Positions 1 through 8,306 of a DNA stretch of 57,674 bases are shown here, piece by piece. A program made the position numbers and the translations under genes. A model generated the notes under the pieces. The model had not been told where the DNA came from. It ran no database searches and was given only the letters and a program-made list of their open reading frames with translations. The stretch comes from Bacillota bacterium (GTDB lineage: Bacteria; Bacillota; Clostridia; Christensenellales; Aristaeellaceae). Position 1 is the stretch's first letter; each line of letters begins with the position of its first letter. Location of the stretch: NCBI GenBank assembly GCA_023411375.1, contig JAEYOW010000026.1:1-57674 (forward strand). Reading direction: 5' to 3'.

Positions 1-796
1 TCACGTCCTCGCCGTGGAGCTTCCGGCTGGTTTTGCCCAGAATAACGTTGGTGCGGCTTTCATTGACGCTTACGTGCAGCGCGCAAAAGCCGGACGCCTT
101 TTGATCAAGCAGAGATACCAGAAGCGAAACGTCGGGCAACTGGTCCTGCGTGGCTACAAGAAGCACCATCAGAGCGCCTCCGCGTGAAACGCGCAAAACA
201 ATATGGCGCAAAACTCCGCGCCCTGTCGATTCGTCATACGGCTCCACGCGCGCGGCGCGCATCCAGTCCGACACGGCGCTGATTACCCCGTCAATCCCGC
301 CCATGGCTACCGCGCAATCGGATATCGGCACGATATCATGGCTGCGCCTGCGGTAAAAGCCAAGAAGGGGTTTATCCGCGGTGCCGCCCACAGGCAGCGC
401 CGTCTTGTTGCGGCAGCGCCAGGGATTGTCCGCGCCGAGCACCGGCGGAACATCCGCGTCCGTGAGCGAAAGGCCGCCGATGCGGTTGAGGCAGTCCAAT
501 ACCTGCGTCCGCTTGGCGCGTAGGGTCGCCTCGTAGGTCATATGCTGGCCGCTGCATCCGCCGCACAGGGCATAAGCGGGGCATCCGGGCTCAGCACGGT
601 CCAAGGAGGGAACCACAATGTTTTGAAGCTTTGCGAAGGCGTAGCGGGGATAGGTCTTTAGCGCCAACGCCTCAATATCCTCGCCAGGCAGCGCGCCGGG
701 CACAAAAACAGCCTGTCCCCCGTAGTCGCACACTCCCTCAAGCTCGCTGCCAAGGCGCGTACAGTGTAACGATAACCGCTGGTTTTTGACGATCAT
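1..796 (-). CDS. rlmD: 23S rRNA (uracil-5-)-methyltransferase, RlmD/RumA type (3' end off window)
   Basis: The open frame starts with ATG at 796-794 and runs off the left edge, so only about 265 N-terminal residues are visible. The N-terminal stretch looks like a TRAM RNA-binding domain. A C-x5-C-x2-C run (CPAYALCGGC) followed by SGQHMTYE matches the 4Fe-4S cluster motif of the RumA/RlmD/RlmCD group, which makes 5-methyluridine in 23S rRNA with S-adenosylmethionine. The SAM-binding and catalytic-cysteine parts lie outside the window, so RlmD, RlmC or RlmCD specificity cannot be decided. A GAAAGGA ribosome site precedes the start. The gene lies downstream of aroC on the same strand. Confidence 0.85.
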   Translation of the reverse strand, partial: MIVKNQRLSLHCTRLGSELEGVCDYGGQAVFVPGALPGEDIEALALKTYPRYAFAKLQNIVVPSLDRAEPGCPAYALCGGCSGQHMTYEATLRAKRTQVLDCLNRIGGLSLTDADVPPVLGADNPWRCRNKTALPVGGTADKPLLGFYRRRSHDIVPISDCAVAMGGIDGVISAVSDWMRAARVEPYDESTGRGVLRHIVLRVSRGGALMVLLVATQDQLPDVSLLVSLLDQKASGFCALHVSVNESRTNVILGKTSRKLHGEDV

Positions 797-842
797 TCCG
801 TAAACATCCTTTCGCGCCCGGAGGCGTGAGATAAAGAGGCCA

Positions 843-1961
843 TCAGACCTCATCCGGCGCGCCTGAAACGGGCGCGTCTCCCCTGCGTTGAAGCCAAAGC
901 TCGCATAGCGAAAGCGCGAGCGCGCTTTCCACAACGGGTACGGCGCGCACGGCAACACAGGGGTCGTGCCTGCCGTGTACCGCAAGAGTGCTGTTACAGC
1001 GGCCCGAAAGGGATACGGTTTGCTGCCCGGAGCTGATGGAGGCGGTGGGGCGGAATGCGGCGCGCACAACGACAGGCATGCCGTTGGCAAGCCCGCCGAC
1101 CAAGCCGCCCGCACTGTTGCGCGTGGTTTTGACCGCGCCGCCCTCCATGGCATAGGGATCGTTATACGCGCTGCCGCGCATGCGCGCTGCGGCAAAGCCC
1201 GCCCCAAATTCAACGCCCTTGACCGCGGGAATGCTGAACAGGTGACCGGCCGTCACGGCCTCCACCCCTTCAAAGTAGGGAGAGCCGAGACCCGCCGGCG
1301 TGCCTACTGCAACTGCCTCTACCACGCCGCCCAGGGAATCGCCCGCCTGCTTGGCGGCGAGGATGGCGGCGTACATTCTTTCACCCGCCGCCGCGTCCAG
1401 CGTGGGTACGGGCAGGGAGTGGCAACGGCGCAGCGCCGCAATGTCGGGGTTTAGCGAATCGATTGGAAGATCGGATAATCCGCCGATCTCCAGCACATGC
1501 GCGGCGATTTCCACACCGATGGTTTGCAGAAGCTGGATAGCGACGCCTCCGGCAAACACGTAGGGCAGCGTCAGCCGCCCGCTGTGGTGTCCGCTTCCCC
1601 GCAAGTCGTCAAACCCGCCGCTTTTAACCGTCGCTGGGTAATCGGCGTGGCCGGGCCGGGGACGGTCGGGGAGAAAGCTGTAATCTGCGCTGTGGGTGTC
1701 GGCGTTTTCGAAAAGAGCGGTCAGCGGCTGGCCGGTGGTGGCCGCGTTCCAAACGCCGCTGATGATGCGGGGGATATCGCTTTCACGCCGCCCGGTCGCG
1801 ATGGCGCTGCCGCGCGCCGCGCGCCGCTGAACAAAGGCATTGAGCGCTTCCTCGTTAATGTGCAGTCCGGCGGGCAGGCCGTCCAGCGTAACGCCGACCG
1901 CCGCGCCATGGCTCTCGCCAAAAATCTGCATGCTCAGAGCGCGCCCGGTACGGCTGCTCAT
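843..1961 (-). CDS. aroC: chorismate synthase
   Basis: Converts 5-enolpyruvylshikimate-3-phosphate to chorismate, the last shikimate-pathway step, using reduced FMN. The 372 residues match the family's usual length of about 360-390. The N-terminal GESHG (residues 15-19) carries the first conserved histidine, and RPGHAD near residue 105 the second. The usual SARET signature after the second histidine reads SGRLT here, a variant I take to be a lineage form rather than damage. Its ATG overlaps the aroA stop in an ATGA, so the two are translationally coupled and act in consecutive steps. Confidence 0.95.
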   Translation of the reverse strand: MSSRTGRALSMQIFGESHGAAVGVTLDGLPAGLHINEEALNAFVQRRAARGSAIATGRRESDIPRIISGVWNAATTGQPLTALFENADTHSADYSFLPDRPRPGHADYPATVKSGGFDDLRGSGHHSGRLTLPYVFAGGVAIQLLQTIGVEIAAHVLEIGGLSDLPIDSLNPDIAALRRCHSLPVPTLDAAAGERMYAAILAAKQAGDSLGGVVEAVAVGTPAGLGSPYFEGVEAVTAGHLFSIPAVKGVEFGAGFAAARMRGSAYNDPYAMEGGAVKTTRNSAGGLVGGLANGMPVVVRAAFRPTASISSGQQTVSLSGRCNSTLAVHGRHDPCVAVRAVPVVESALALSLCELWLQRRGDAPVSGAPDEV

Positions 1962-3289
1962 GACAGGATCCCCCCCAACTTACGCCAGGTGTCAAGAAAA
2001 CCAGGCCAGGACTTGTTCAGCGCATCCGCGCCATGCACGGTGATGGGCGCGTCGCAGATGAGCGCCGCCGCGGCTAGCAGCATCACAATCCGGTGGTCGC
2101 CGCGCGCGTCGGCTTCAAAGCCGCCGTGAAGCCGCGCGGGACCATAAACGGTCAGCTTGTCGTCATTATCGCTGACGGATACCCTCGCGCCAAGCCGGGT
2201 AAGCAGCTCGACCGTCGCGCTCAGCCTGTCGCACTCCTTGAGACGGAGGCGGCCAACGCCCGTCAGCACCGATTTGCCGCGCGCCTGCGTGCAAGTAAGC
2301 GCAAGAATGGGCGCGAGGTCGGGAATGTCAGAGCAGTCGACGCGTGTCGGCATGAGCCCGGCACGGGAAGGACTGACGGCGTACAGCTCGCCGCGCGTAT
2401 GGTAAAGGCGCAGCCCCATCTGAGACAGCACGTCCAGCACGCGGGCGTCACCCTGGAGGCACGCAGCCTGATCGTCGCACAAACCGGACAGCATCACTCC
2501 GCTGCCCATGGCGTTTGTGCACAGCAATACCGCCGCCTGCGACCAGTCGCCCGCGACGCGTACATCGTCCGGGCTTGATTCGGCGGCGGGGGTAAGTGTG
2601 AACACGCCCTCATCGCGTTCCGCGAACGAGACGCGAAAACGCTTCATCAGCTGAAGCGTCATATCCAGATAGGGGCGGCTCACAATGGGCCGGGTGACGG
2701 TTAGCGTAGCGGGCGCAGGTCTTCCCTCCACGTCTACGGCATGCGCGAGCGCAATCAAAAGCCCGGAGGCGAACTGGCTGGACTGGGAGCCGTCAATTTC
2801 ATAAGCTCCTGCGGACATAGCGCCGGAAATGTCCACAGAGGCGGGCGCGTCATTCGTGGCGGGGGTGAGCCTCATATTGCCGCCGATTTGCCGGACGAGC
2901 GGCTCAAACGCGTCCAGAGGACGGGCGAAAAGCGCCGGCTCCATGGTGAAGCGCACGGCCTGACCCCGTACAAGAAAAGCGGGAATGAGCATACGCAGCG
3001 CGGCCGCGCACGCATGCACATGACAGGTGGCGCGCGGCGCGTCCGGTACGGCCGGCGGGGCGGGAATCACACGGAGTACGTCGCCCTCCGCGATCACCCT
3101 CGCACCCAGCGCGGTCACGCCGCGTATCATCGCATCTGTATCGTCGCACAGCGGCGTCGCAAAGCCGTGCAAACGGCATTCGCCACGCCCAAGCGCGGCC
3201 AGCAGCAGCGCACGGTGAGCCTCGCTTTTGGCCGGCGGCGCAAAGGCCGAACCATGCAGCCTTGCTGGATGAAAAATTACGGAATTCAT
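1958..3289 (-). CDS. aroA: 3-phosphoshikimate 1-carboxyvinyltransferase (EPSP synthase)
   Basis: Transfers the enolpyruvyl group of PEP to shikimate-3-phosphate. At 443 residues it has family length. Visible signatures are KSEAHR (residues 21-26) for the phosphate and shikimate site, SQSSQFASGLL around residue 170, and the C-terminal LKECDRL and DHRIVM blocks. The start follows a GAGGGGG ribosome site. It is the first gene of the aroA-aroC pair, with its own -10-like element upstream. Its neighbourhood implies de novo aromatic amino-acid synthesis. Confidence 0.95.
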   Translation of the reverse strand: MNSVIFHPARLHGSAFAPPAKSEAHRALLLAALGRGECRLHGFATPLCDDTDAMIRGVTALGARVIAEGDVLRVIPAPPAVPDAPRATCHVHACAAALRMLIPAFLVRGQAVRFTMEPALFARPLDAFEPLVRQIGGNMRLTPATNDAPASVDISGAMSAGAYEIDGSQSSQFASGLLIALAHAVDVEGRPAPATLTVTRPIVSRPYLDMTLQLMKRFRVSFAERDEGVFTLTPAAESSPDDVRVAGDWSQAAVLLCTNAMGSGVMLSGLCDDQAACLQGDARVLDVLSQMGLRLYHTRGELYAVSPSRAGLMPTRVDCSDIPDLAPILALTCTQARGKSVLTGVGRLRLKECDRLSATVELLTRLGARVSVSDNDDKLTVYGPARLHGGFEADARGDHRIVMLLAAAALICDAPITVHGADALNKSWPGFLDTWRKLGGILS

Positions 3290-3346
3290 GGAGATGTCCC
3301 CCTCACTTTAATGAGGCATAATGCCAGAAAATACAACACAGCTTTG

Positions 3347-3374
3347 ATTATAGCATACGGCTCTCAAAAAACAA
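3347..3374 (-). promoter_or_regulatory. putative sigma-A promoter of aroA-aroC
   Basis: On the minus strand TATAAT (3352-3347) follows TTGTTT (3374-3369) with a 16-bp spacer. The -10 is perfect and the -35 weak. The -35 overlaps the foot of the terminator of the upstream operon. A short CCTCA/TGAGG dyad near 3301-3316 could fold over the ribosome site. Confidence 0.5.
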
Positions 3375-3399
3375 CGGTCGGCAGTTCCAGCCGGCCGTT
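3373..3399 (-). terminator. intrinsic terminator of the AEC/YhhN operon
   Basis: A 10-bp stem with one G-U pair (3373-3382 with 3390-3399) and a 7-nt loop is followed on the minus strand by a run of six T. It sits about 70 bp past the stop of the AEC carrier. Confidence 0.75.
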
Positions 3400-3470
3400 A
3401 TATTTTCAACTTTTTGATGAAGATTTCTTCACAATTTCTTCTTGTCAAATATGGCAGCGAAAATTGCAAT

Positions 3471-4421
3471 CTAAGACAAATAACCGAGGCTTTTCAAAGC
3501 GAACACCCAGAGAAAAACGGTCAGGATGGAAAAAACCGTCGTAAACACAACCTGCCCTCCGGCAAGGTCACCGTTGCACCCCATCTGCTGCGCCATGGGA
3601 AAGCTGGATACAGAGGTGGGGGAGGCATATACCGCGATAAGGGCGGCCAGAGAAACGTCGCGGATACCAAGCGCTACCGCGATGGAGAGAAAGAGAAGCG
3701 GCACAGCCACCAGACGGCCGAGAACGCTGATGGTAATGAGCTTGAGGTGGTCGCGCGCCTTGCGAAAATCAAGCGACGCGCCCAACAGGAACAGCGCCAG
3801 CGGGGTTGCGATACCCGCGAGCTTTCGTAGCGGAGTTTCGATCAGCCCGGGCAGCGGCACATGAAGCTGCCAAAGCAAAAAACCGGCTGCCGTGCCCAAA
3901 ATTAACGGATTGAGCAAAATCCCCTTGATCATATCGCCAGCGCTCGCGCGATGATCGCTGAACATCATAAGCGCGATGGTGGACATAACGTTAAAAACGG
4001 GCACGATCGCCGCGACCATTAGAACGGCAATGGAGGTATCCGCGTCCGGGTACATCATCATAACAAGGGGAATGCCGAAAATAGCGTAGTTGCTTCGGGC
4101 GATGCCCTGAATCATTACTCCGCAGGCCGCACGCTCACGGCACAGGCGCGGCACCATCAGGAAAAGCGCGCCAAAGCACAGAAGCGTCGTAACCAGCGCG
4201 TAAAGCAGCGTGCGCAGATCCACCGACGCGCCCAGCTCCGTATCCATGATGTTAAAGCACAGCAGTAACGGCAGAAAAATTCTGAACACACAGGCGTTCA
4301 GCTGTCGCGCCGAGCTTTCAGAAACCCATCCCGCCGCCCGCGCGCCAAAGCCCGCGGCCATCATCACCAGCAGGGGAAAGACGGTGTTGAGAGAAAACAG
4401 AAGGTCGTCCAAAGGGGTCAT
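3471..4421 (-). CDS. AEC (auxin efflux carrier) family transporter
   Basis: 316 residues, very hydrophobic, with about eight to ten predicted membrane segments in two halves. The pattern matches AEC family permeases, including the N-terminal PLLVMMAAGFGARAAGW and the repeated NP and GASL stretches such as LFLLGASLDFRKAR. Family members move organic anions such as malate or aromatic acids; the substrate cannot be read from sequence. Only 7 bp separate it from the upstream membrane protein gene, so they form one transcript ended by the hairpin at 3373-3399. Confidence 0.85.
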   Translation of the reverse strand: MTPLDDLLFSLNTVFPLLVMMAAGFGARAAGWVSESSARQLNACVFRIFLPLLLCFNIMDTELGASVDLRTLLYALVTTLLCFGALFLMVPRLCRERAACGVMIQGIARSNYAIFGIPLVMMMYPDADTSIAVLMVAAIVPVFNVMSTIALMMFSDHRASAGDMIKGILLNPLILGTAAGFLLWQLHVPLPGLIETPLRKLAGIATPLALFLLGASLDFRKARDHLKLITISVLGRLVAVPLLFLSIAVALGIRDVSLAALIAVYASPTSVSSFPMAQQMGCNGDLAGGQVVFTTVFSILTVFLWVFALKSLGYLS

Positions 4422-4428
4422 CCCTTTC

Positions 4429-5085
4429 CTATGGGGTGGAAAAAGCGCTCAACCCCAGCAGCAGTTGCCCCATGTAATACATGCCTAGGCTAAAAAAGTG
4501 GCATGAAACCGGAGCCTTGCGAAGGGTGTTGTGAAGCAGCGTCAGGTCGGACGCGACAAACAGCGCCGCGCCAAAGGCCGCCAGCAGCGACCGCGTGGAG
4601 CCGGCCAGGAAGGGGAGCGGCAGGCTGAGGCCCAGCAGCGCAGCCAGCGCGCCCGCGTAGATTGAAAGCCCGAGGATAATATGCCTTTGCGGCACTTCCG
4701 CCCTGTAGCGCGAGAGAAACAGCCATAGCCCCGCAAGCGCGCCCGCAAAAACCGCGAGATTCCACCAACAGAGCGCGCGGTAAAAAAGAAGCGCCGCAAC
4801 GTAGAGCATGTGCCCGGCGAAGAAAAGCACGCCGCCGATTTCAAACCGGATTTCAATCATTAAATCGGCCATGGCACATATGCACAGCCCGATGAACAAG
4901 AGGCGCGCATAGGCGTCCGCGCTTGCGCCGGAAAAGGCGGCGGCGCCAGCGAAAGCGGCGGCCATCAGCGTGGGAACCACCTTTGCAATGAGCGTCGGAA
5001 GCTTTGATGCGCTTTGCTTGGTACGGAAATGAACCGGCATGAGCACCAGCCAGATCAGCACGGCGGATAGAATAGCGTAGGGCAT
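4429..5085 (-). CDS. YhhN/TMEM86 family membrane protein (lysoplasmalogenase-like)
   Basis: 218 residues with about eight hydrophobic helices. The conserved block LLFIGLCICAMADLMIE and GVLFFAGHMLY is typical of the YhhN/TMEM86 family, and SDLTLL and YYMGQLLL near the end fit it too. Characterised members hydrolyse the vinyl-ether bond of lysoplasmalogens. Activity here is inferred from family only. It is first in a two-gene operon with the AEC carrier and has a near-consensus promoter just upstream. Confidence 0.8.
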   Translation of the reverse strand: MPYAILSAVLIWLVLMPVHFRTKQSASKLPTLIAKVVPTLMAAAFAGAAAFSGASADAYARLLFIGLCICAMADLMIEIRFEIGGVLFFAGHMLYVAALLFYRALCWWNLAVFAGALAGLWLFLSRYRAEVPQRHIILGLSIYAGALAALLGLSLPLPFLAGSTRSLLAAFGAALFVASDLTLLHNTLRKAPVSCHFFSLGMYYMGQLLLGLSAFSTP

Positions 5086-5141
5086 GAACAGCCTCCCCTG
5101 TGCGCCTGTGGGCGCGATGTGTTCGTTTTTCCTGTGCGAAC

Positions 5142-5170
5142 ATCATACGCCATTTCAGGCGCCATGTCAA
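5142..5170 (-). promoter_or_regulatory. sigma-A promoter of the YhhN-AEC operon
   Basis: On the minus strand TTGACA (5170-5165), a 17-bp spacer and TATGAT (5147-5142). A TGTTCG/CGAACA inverted repeat at 5119-5142 overlaps the expected start of transcription and could be an operator or a leader hairpin. Confidence 0.75.
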
Positions 5171-5174
5171 ATGA

Positions 5175-5211
5175 AAAGCCGGCGCGCGGATGATCCGCGC
5201 GCGCCGGCTTT
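5175..5211 (-). terminator. strong GC-rich terminator after the ECF sigma operon
   Basis: A stem of about 14 bp built on GCCGGCGCGCG and its complement is flanked by A-run and T-run tails on both sides, so it may work in both directions. It lies between the 39-residue ORF and the YhhN promoter. Confidence 0.7.
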
Positions 5212-5312
5212 CGAAGAACCCTATGGGGTACCGGAGGGACGCTATTCCGAACCCGGCAACAGGCACGGTGGGTTCGGAAGCCTCTCGCGGCGAGATTTCC
5301 TTTCCCGTTGCC

Positions 5313-5432
5313 CTAAAACCATTCCGGCCTTACGGGCGGCTCGCAGTATTCAAGACGTTCCTTGCGCGCCCAATCGGGCATACGGTCGGGTTTGAGAAGG
5401 CCAAGCTCCAGCAAAAGCACGTTTTCCATCAT
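5313..5432 (-). CDS. small ORF, 39 residues, unknown
   Basis: A short frame starting MMENVLLLELGLLKP and ending in a proline- and tryptophan-containing tail (PVRPEWF). An AAAAGGAG ribosome site is well placed ahead of the ATG at 5432, and the start is 40 bp after the stop of the repeat-protein gene, so it looks like the last gene of the sigma-factor operon. A strong terminator follows about 100 bp later. I do not recognise the protein. The good ribosome site and position are the only support. Confidence 0.5.
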   Translation of the reverse strand: MMENVLLLELGLLKPDRMPDWARKERLEYCEPPVRPEWF

Positions 5433-5472
5433 GCGTGATCGCTCCTTTTCGTTTTGCGTTCGGCGCGCGTTT

Positions 5473-6657
5473 TCATATGATATGGCTGACGATATCGGAA
5501 ATGTAAATGCAATCGGGGTCCTTTGGAGGCGCGGTTTCATCCGCACTGTCGGGCGTGCGGGTGGCGCCGTTGCCGCACAGCGCTTCGCAAAGGGCGGCCA
5601 GCTGGGCGGGGGTTCCCTCAAGCATGCCGTTGTTTTCAAGCAGCGTTACTTTTTCCCGAAGCACATCGGGCGCAAGCGCTGCGTCCAGCGTCAGCACGCC
5701 CCGGTTTAGGATAGCGGTGGGCTCCGTGAGCCGGGAGAGGCGAAGGGCCGCGCGGTTGACAAGCAGCCGGCCTTCGTAGGGCATCCACTCAGGCTCGCCC
5801 ACCACAAGGCTGAGCCAGCCGTCCATCGCCTCCAGCGGTATGTAGGCCCTACCCGTCACATGGAGGCATTCCAGCGCCTTGAGCCTCGCAAAATCCACAG
5901 GCTCGGCCAGCAGGTCGCCGTCCACATAGAGTTTCCCCCGCAGGGCGGAAGCGTTGCGGCGGTTGACGCTTAAGCCGTCCATGCGCAGCGTGAAGCCGTC
6001 GGGCAGCGGAATGCATTTGGAGGAATCTCCGGTGTAAATCTCCGCCATGGCGGAGGCATCGTTTTCGTAGAGAAAAATTTGGGCACGGCTGTCCAGCTTC
6101 ACGTCCCGTGCGCGCAGGACTCCGGGTACGCCGGGCTCCAGCAAAACCTGCCGAGTCAGATAGAGCTTTGCACCCTCCGCAAGCATGGCGCATTCGCCCA
6201 GACCAAGCGGCTGCTTGCCCTGCCGCAGGCGGTAGCCGTCGGGATAGGCCACGGCCTGCCCGTTGAGGCGGATGCCCGTAAGGTTGATGGCCTGGAGCTG
6301 GGACGCGGTGCCGCAGAGCTGACCGTTGACGATACCGCCCGCAACGGTTTGCGCGATCTGGGAAGGGGTCATTTCAGGATCAATGGTAAGCTGCCCATTA
6401 ACAATCAGATAGAGCTTTGCAGGAACGCCCCCCGAAGTGAGCGTATGCTGGCCATTGACGCTCAGGCACTCCGCGTCCTCGGGCAGGCAGATCACGTTAC
6501 AAACATCCGCCATGGGAATACGGGCAAGAATGGGGGCGGAAGCCTCCGAGACAAGAACCAATGTAACGTCGCGAATGGCGCGGATGCCGACCGCCGCCTC
6601 TTCGCTCAGACGTCTGGCGTCCAGACAGACAATGTCCTCATAAACGATCTGTTTCAT
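5473..6657 (-). CDS. unrecognised repeat protein encoded with an ECF sigma factor
   Basis: 394 residues with no signal peptide or clear membrane helix. It contains recurring short strand-plus-NG units: VNGQH, VNGQL, VNGQL, LNGQA in the first third, then degenerate forms such as LYVDGDL, LHVTGRA and LLENNGML. Units are spaced very roughly 30-40 residues, which suggests a repetitive beta-rich fold. The ATG overlaps the sigma-factor stop (ATGA at 6657-6654), so it is co-translated with it. It could be the sigma factor's partner or target, but nothing resembles a known anti-sigma domain. Function is not assigned. Confidence 0.75.
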   Translation of the reverse strand: MKQIVYEDIVCLDARRLSEEAAVGIRAIRDVTLVLVSEASAPILARIPMADVCNVICLPEDAECLSVNGQHTLTSGGVPAKLYLIVNGQLTIDPEMTPSQIAQTVAGGIVNGQLCGTASQLQAINLTGIRLNGQAVAYPDGYRLRQGKQPLGLGECAMLAEGAKLYLTRQVLLEPGVPGVLRARDVKLDSRAQIFLYENDASAMAEIYTGDSSKCIPLPDGFTLRMDGLSVNRRNASALRGKLYVDGDLLAEPVDFARLKALECLHVTGRAYIPLEAMDGWLSLVVGEPEWMPYEGRLLVNRAALRLSRLTEPTAILNRGVLTLDAALAPDVLREKVTLLENNGMLEGTPAQLAALCEALCGNGATRTPDSADETAPPKDPDCIYISDIVSHII

Positions 6658-7115
6658 TCGTTTTCCCTCCGTTTTTTCAGATATAGCCGCGCCGCGCGCA
6701 GCCGGGTACGCACTGTTGCGGCCGGAATTTGGAGCGCCTCCGCGATTTCCGTGCTGTTAAGCCCCTCCACGCCTTTAAGCCGGACGACCGCGCGTATGCC
6801 TTGTGGGAGCGCGGAAAGCAGCTCCTCCACATCCGGGCCGGACAGATCGTCCCAACATCCGTCGTCCGGCGCCTGCTCGGCGGGCAGCTCAGGCCGCCGC
6901 TTGCGCAGACGGTCGATATAGGCGTTGTGCACAACCTTGAAAAGATAGGCGCGGCATGCGTCCGCGCCACGCTCCCTCATCAGCCCGGCACGCTCCCATG
7001 CCCTCACGAAGGCCGTCTGCACAAGATCCTCCGCCTCTTCGCGTTGGCGGCAGAGGCTTATGGCATAGCGAAAAAGCGCGGGACGCGCCTCCCAGAGCAC
7101 CCGTTCCAGATCCAT
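6654..7115 (-). CDS. RNA polymerase sigma factor, ECF (sigma-70 family)
   Basis: 153 residues from the ATG at 7115, chosen because GGGAGG lies 9-10 bp upstream. The longest frame would add 25 residues that look non-coding. Region 2 shows the sequence ALFRYAISLCRQREEAEDLVQTAFVRAWE, split here as ALFRYAISLC and EDLVQTAFVRAWE. Region 4 shows STEIAEALQIPAATVRTRL, a typical helix-turn-helix. It is followed without a gap by the repeat protein and probably the 39-residue ORF. No anti-sigma factor is recognisable nearby, so control of its activity is open. Confidence 0.9.
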   Translation of the reverse strand: MDLERVLWEARPALFRYAISLCRQREEAEDLVQTAFVRAWERAGLMRERGADACRAYLFKVVHNAYIDRLRKRRPELPAEQAPDDGCWDDLSGPDVEELLSALPQGIRAVVRLKGVEGLNSTEIAEALQIPAATVRTRLRAARLYLKKRRENE

Positions 7116-7246
7116 GCGCACCCGCCTCCCTTTACCGCTGCTTTCATAAGGTCTACGTTTGAAAAGAGCAAAGTGTTTGCAATTCGGCATATTAATTTAA
7201 AGGCTTCCAGGACTGCTTGAAAGGCGCATTCGATCGCGGAATGGAT

Positions 7247-8188
7247 TCAAATTTCAGCAAAGTGCAGCTGGAGGGCGCTTAATTTATTAACGATGAGCTC
7301 CTTTAAAGCAAAAGGCCAAATGGATAATATGTTATTTCCATATCCGATAAAATAGCTTGCAATAAAATCTTCCTCTCCCTTGTTATAGAAGCCTCGAATA
7401 GAGCAACCGCCGTCTTTCGAGCACAGCGTCATGGACGGATAATGCTCTTTGTGAAATATATCTACCCCTCCTTGTGCTATTTTCACCTCGAATTCGGTGG
7501 CGTCGGAAGTTTTATACAGCATATCGGCGGATTTCAGAAAATCAGAAAAAGGCCTTGGAGGATACGCTTCGCTTGGTTGAACGCTCAAAATCCGGTCGCA
7601 TCGAAACACCTTAGGCTTGTTTGCTTCAAAGTGATATCCGGTCGCATACCATTGCCCATGCGCGGACGAGATATCAAAGAATTGAATATGATAGGTTCGT
7701 TCTACGCCATTTTTACCGTATCTTACTTTGCAAGTTTTTTCTTCAATGGCGTATTGTAAAATTGAATCTAAAAAGCCGCATTGATTGTAATGCTTGATCG
7801 AGCCAAAGTGGAGCACCTTTTCGATTCTGAGAAGCGCTTCTCTCCTCTCAGCCGATATACAAACGGCGAACTTCTCCTTCAATTTATCAATACTGAAATG
7901 AAAGGGTGTGGTTTGATAATCCCGTAGGGTAAGCATCGAGAAATAAAGGGCGAACACCTCGTCAAACGTAAAAAGGATGGGGGATAGCAGCCGGTTTGGA
8001 AGAACTCCATAGTATCCATTTCTGCCCGGTTGCGAATAGATGGGCATGCCGATTTTCTCCAATGATTGAATGTCTCTAAGCGCGGTGCTTTTGGAAATGC
8101 TGAATTGATTCATTAAATCGCTTAAATTAAACCGGTCTTTATCGGCAAGGAATCGAAGCATATCATTCAGCCGCTCGGATTTATTCAT
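7247..8188 (-). CDS. HTH-WYL domain transcriptional regulator (YafY-like)
   Basis: 313 residues. An N-terminal winged helix (about 1-60, with FSISKSTALRDIQSLEKIG) is followed by a linker and a WYL-type ligand-binding domain (roughly 145-225, including WYATGYH and FRCDRI), then a C-terminal extension. Such proteins usually act as repressors or activators answering small ligands or nucleic acids. It is divergent from the S51-type peptidase gene, 118 bp away, and probably controls that gene and itself. A TATCATGATA palindrome in the shared gap is a candidate binding site. Confidence 0.85.
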   Translation of the reverse strand: MNKSERLNDMLRFLADKDRFNLSDLMNQFSISKSTALRDIQSLEKIGMPIYSQPGRNGYYGVLPNRLLSPILFTFDEVFALYFSMLTLRDYQTTPFHFSIDKLKEKFAVCISAERREALLRIEKVLHFGSIKHYNQCGFLDSILQYAIEEKTCKVRYGKNGVERTYHIQFFDISSAHGQWYATGYHFEANKPKVFRCDRILSVQPSEAYPPRPFSDFLKSADMLYKTSDATEFEVKIAQGGVDIFHKEHYPSMTLCSKDGGCSIRGFYNKGEEDFIASYFIGYGNNILSIWPFALKELIVNKLSALQLHFAEI

Positions 8189-8238
8189 AGCCGTAGCAAA
8201 CCTCTCCCCTTAAAAGCATACATGATTTCATCGAAAGG

Positions 8239-8270
8239 TATCATGATATGACACTTTTTTAAATTATAAT
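8239..8270 (+). promoter_or_regulatory. divergent promoter region with palindrome
   Basis: The 118-bp gap between the WYL regulator and the peptidase holds a perfect 10-bp palindrome, TATCATGATA (8239-8248), 16 bp before a perfect TATAAT (8265-8270) reading towards the peptidase. No good -35 lies at the usual distance, which would fit an activator-dependent promoter. Assigning the palindrome to the WYL protein is inference. Confidence 0.45.
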
Positions 8271-8306
8271 ACAAATGAAAAGAGAAAGAAAGGGAGGCAA
8301 GCATTA

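Noticed and set aside
966..1454. Plus-strand frames opposite aroC, aroA and other minus-strand genes
   Set aside because: They are antisense shadows caused by high G+C, arginine- and alanine-rich, without ribosome sites or recognisable domains.
3313..3330. Possible aromatic-amino-acid operator before aroA
   Set aside because: Only a short GCATTATGC-like dyad is present; too weak to call a regulator site.
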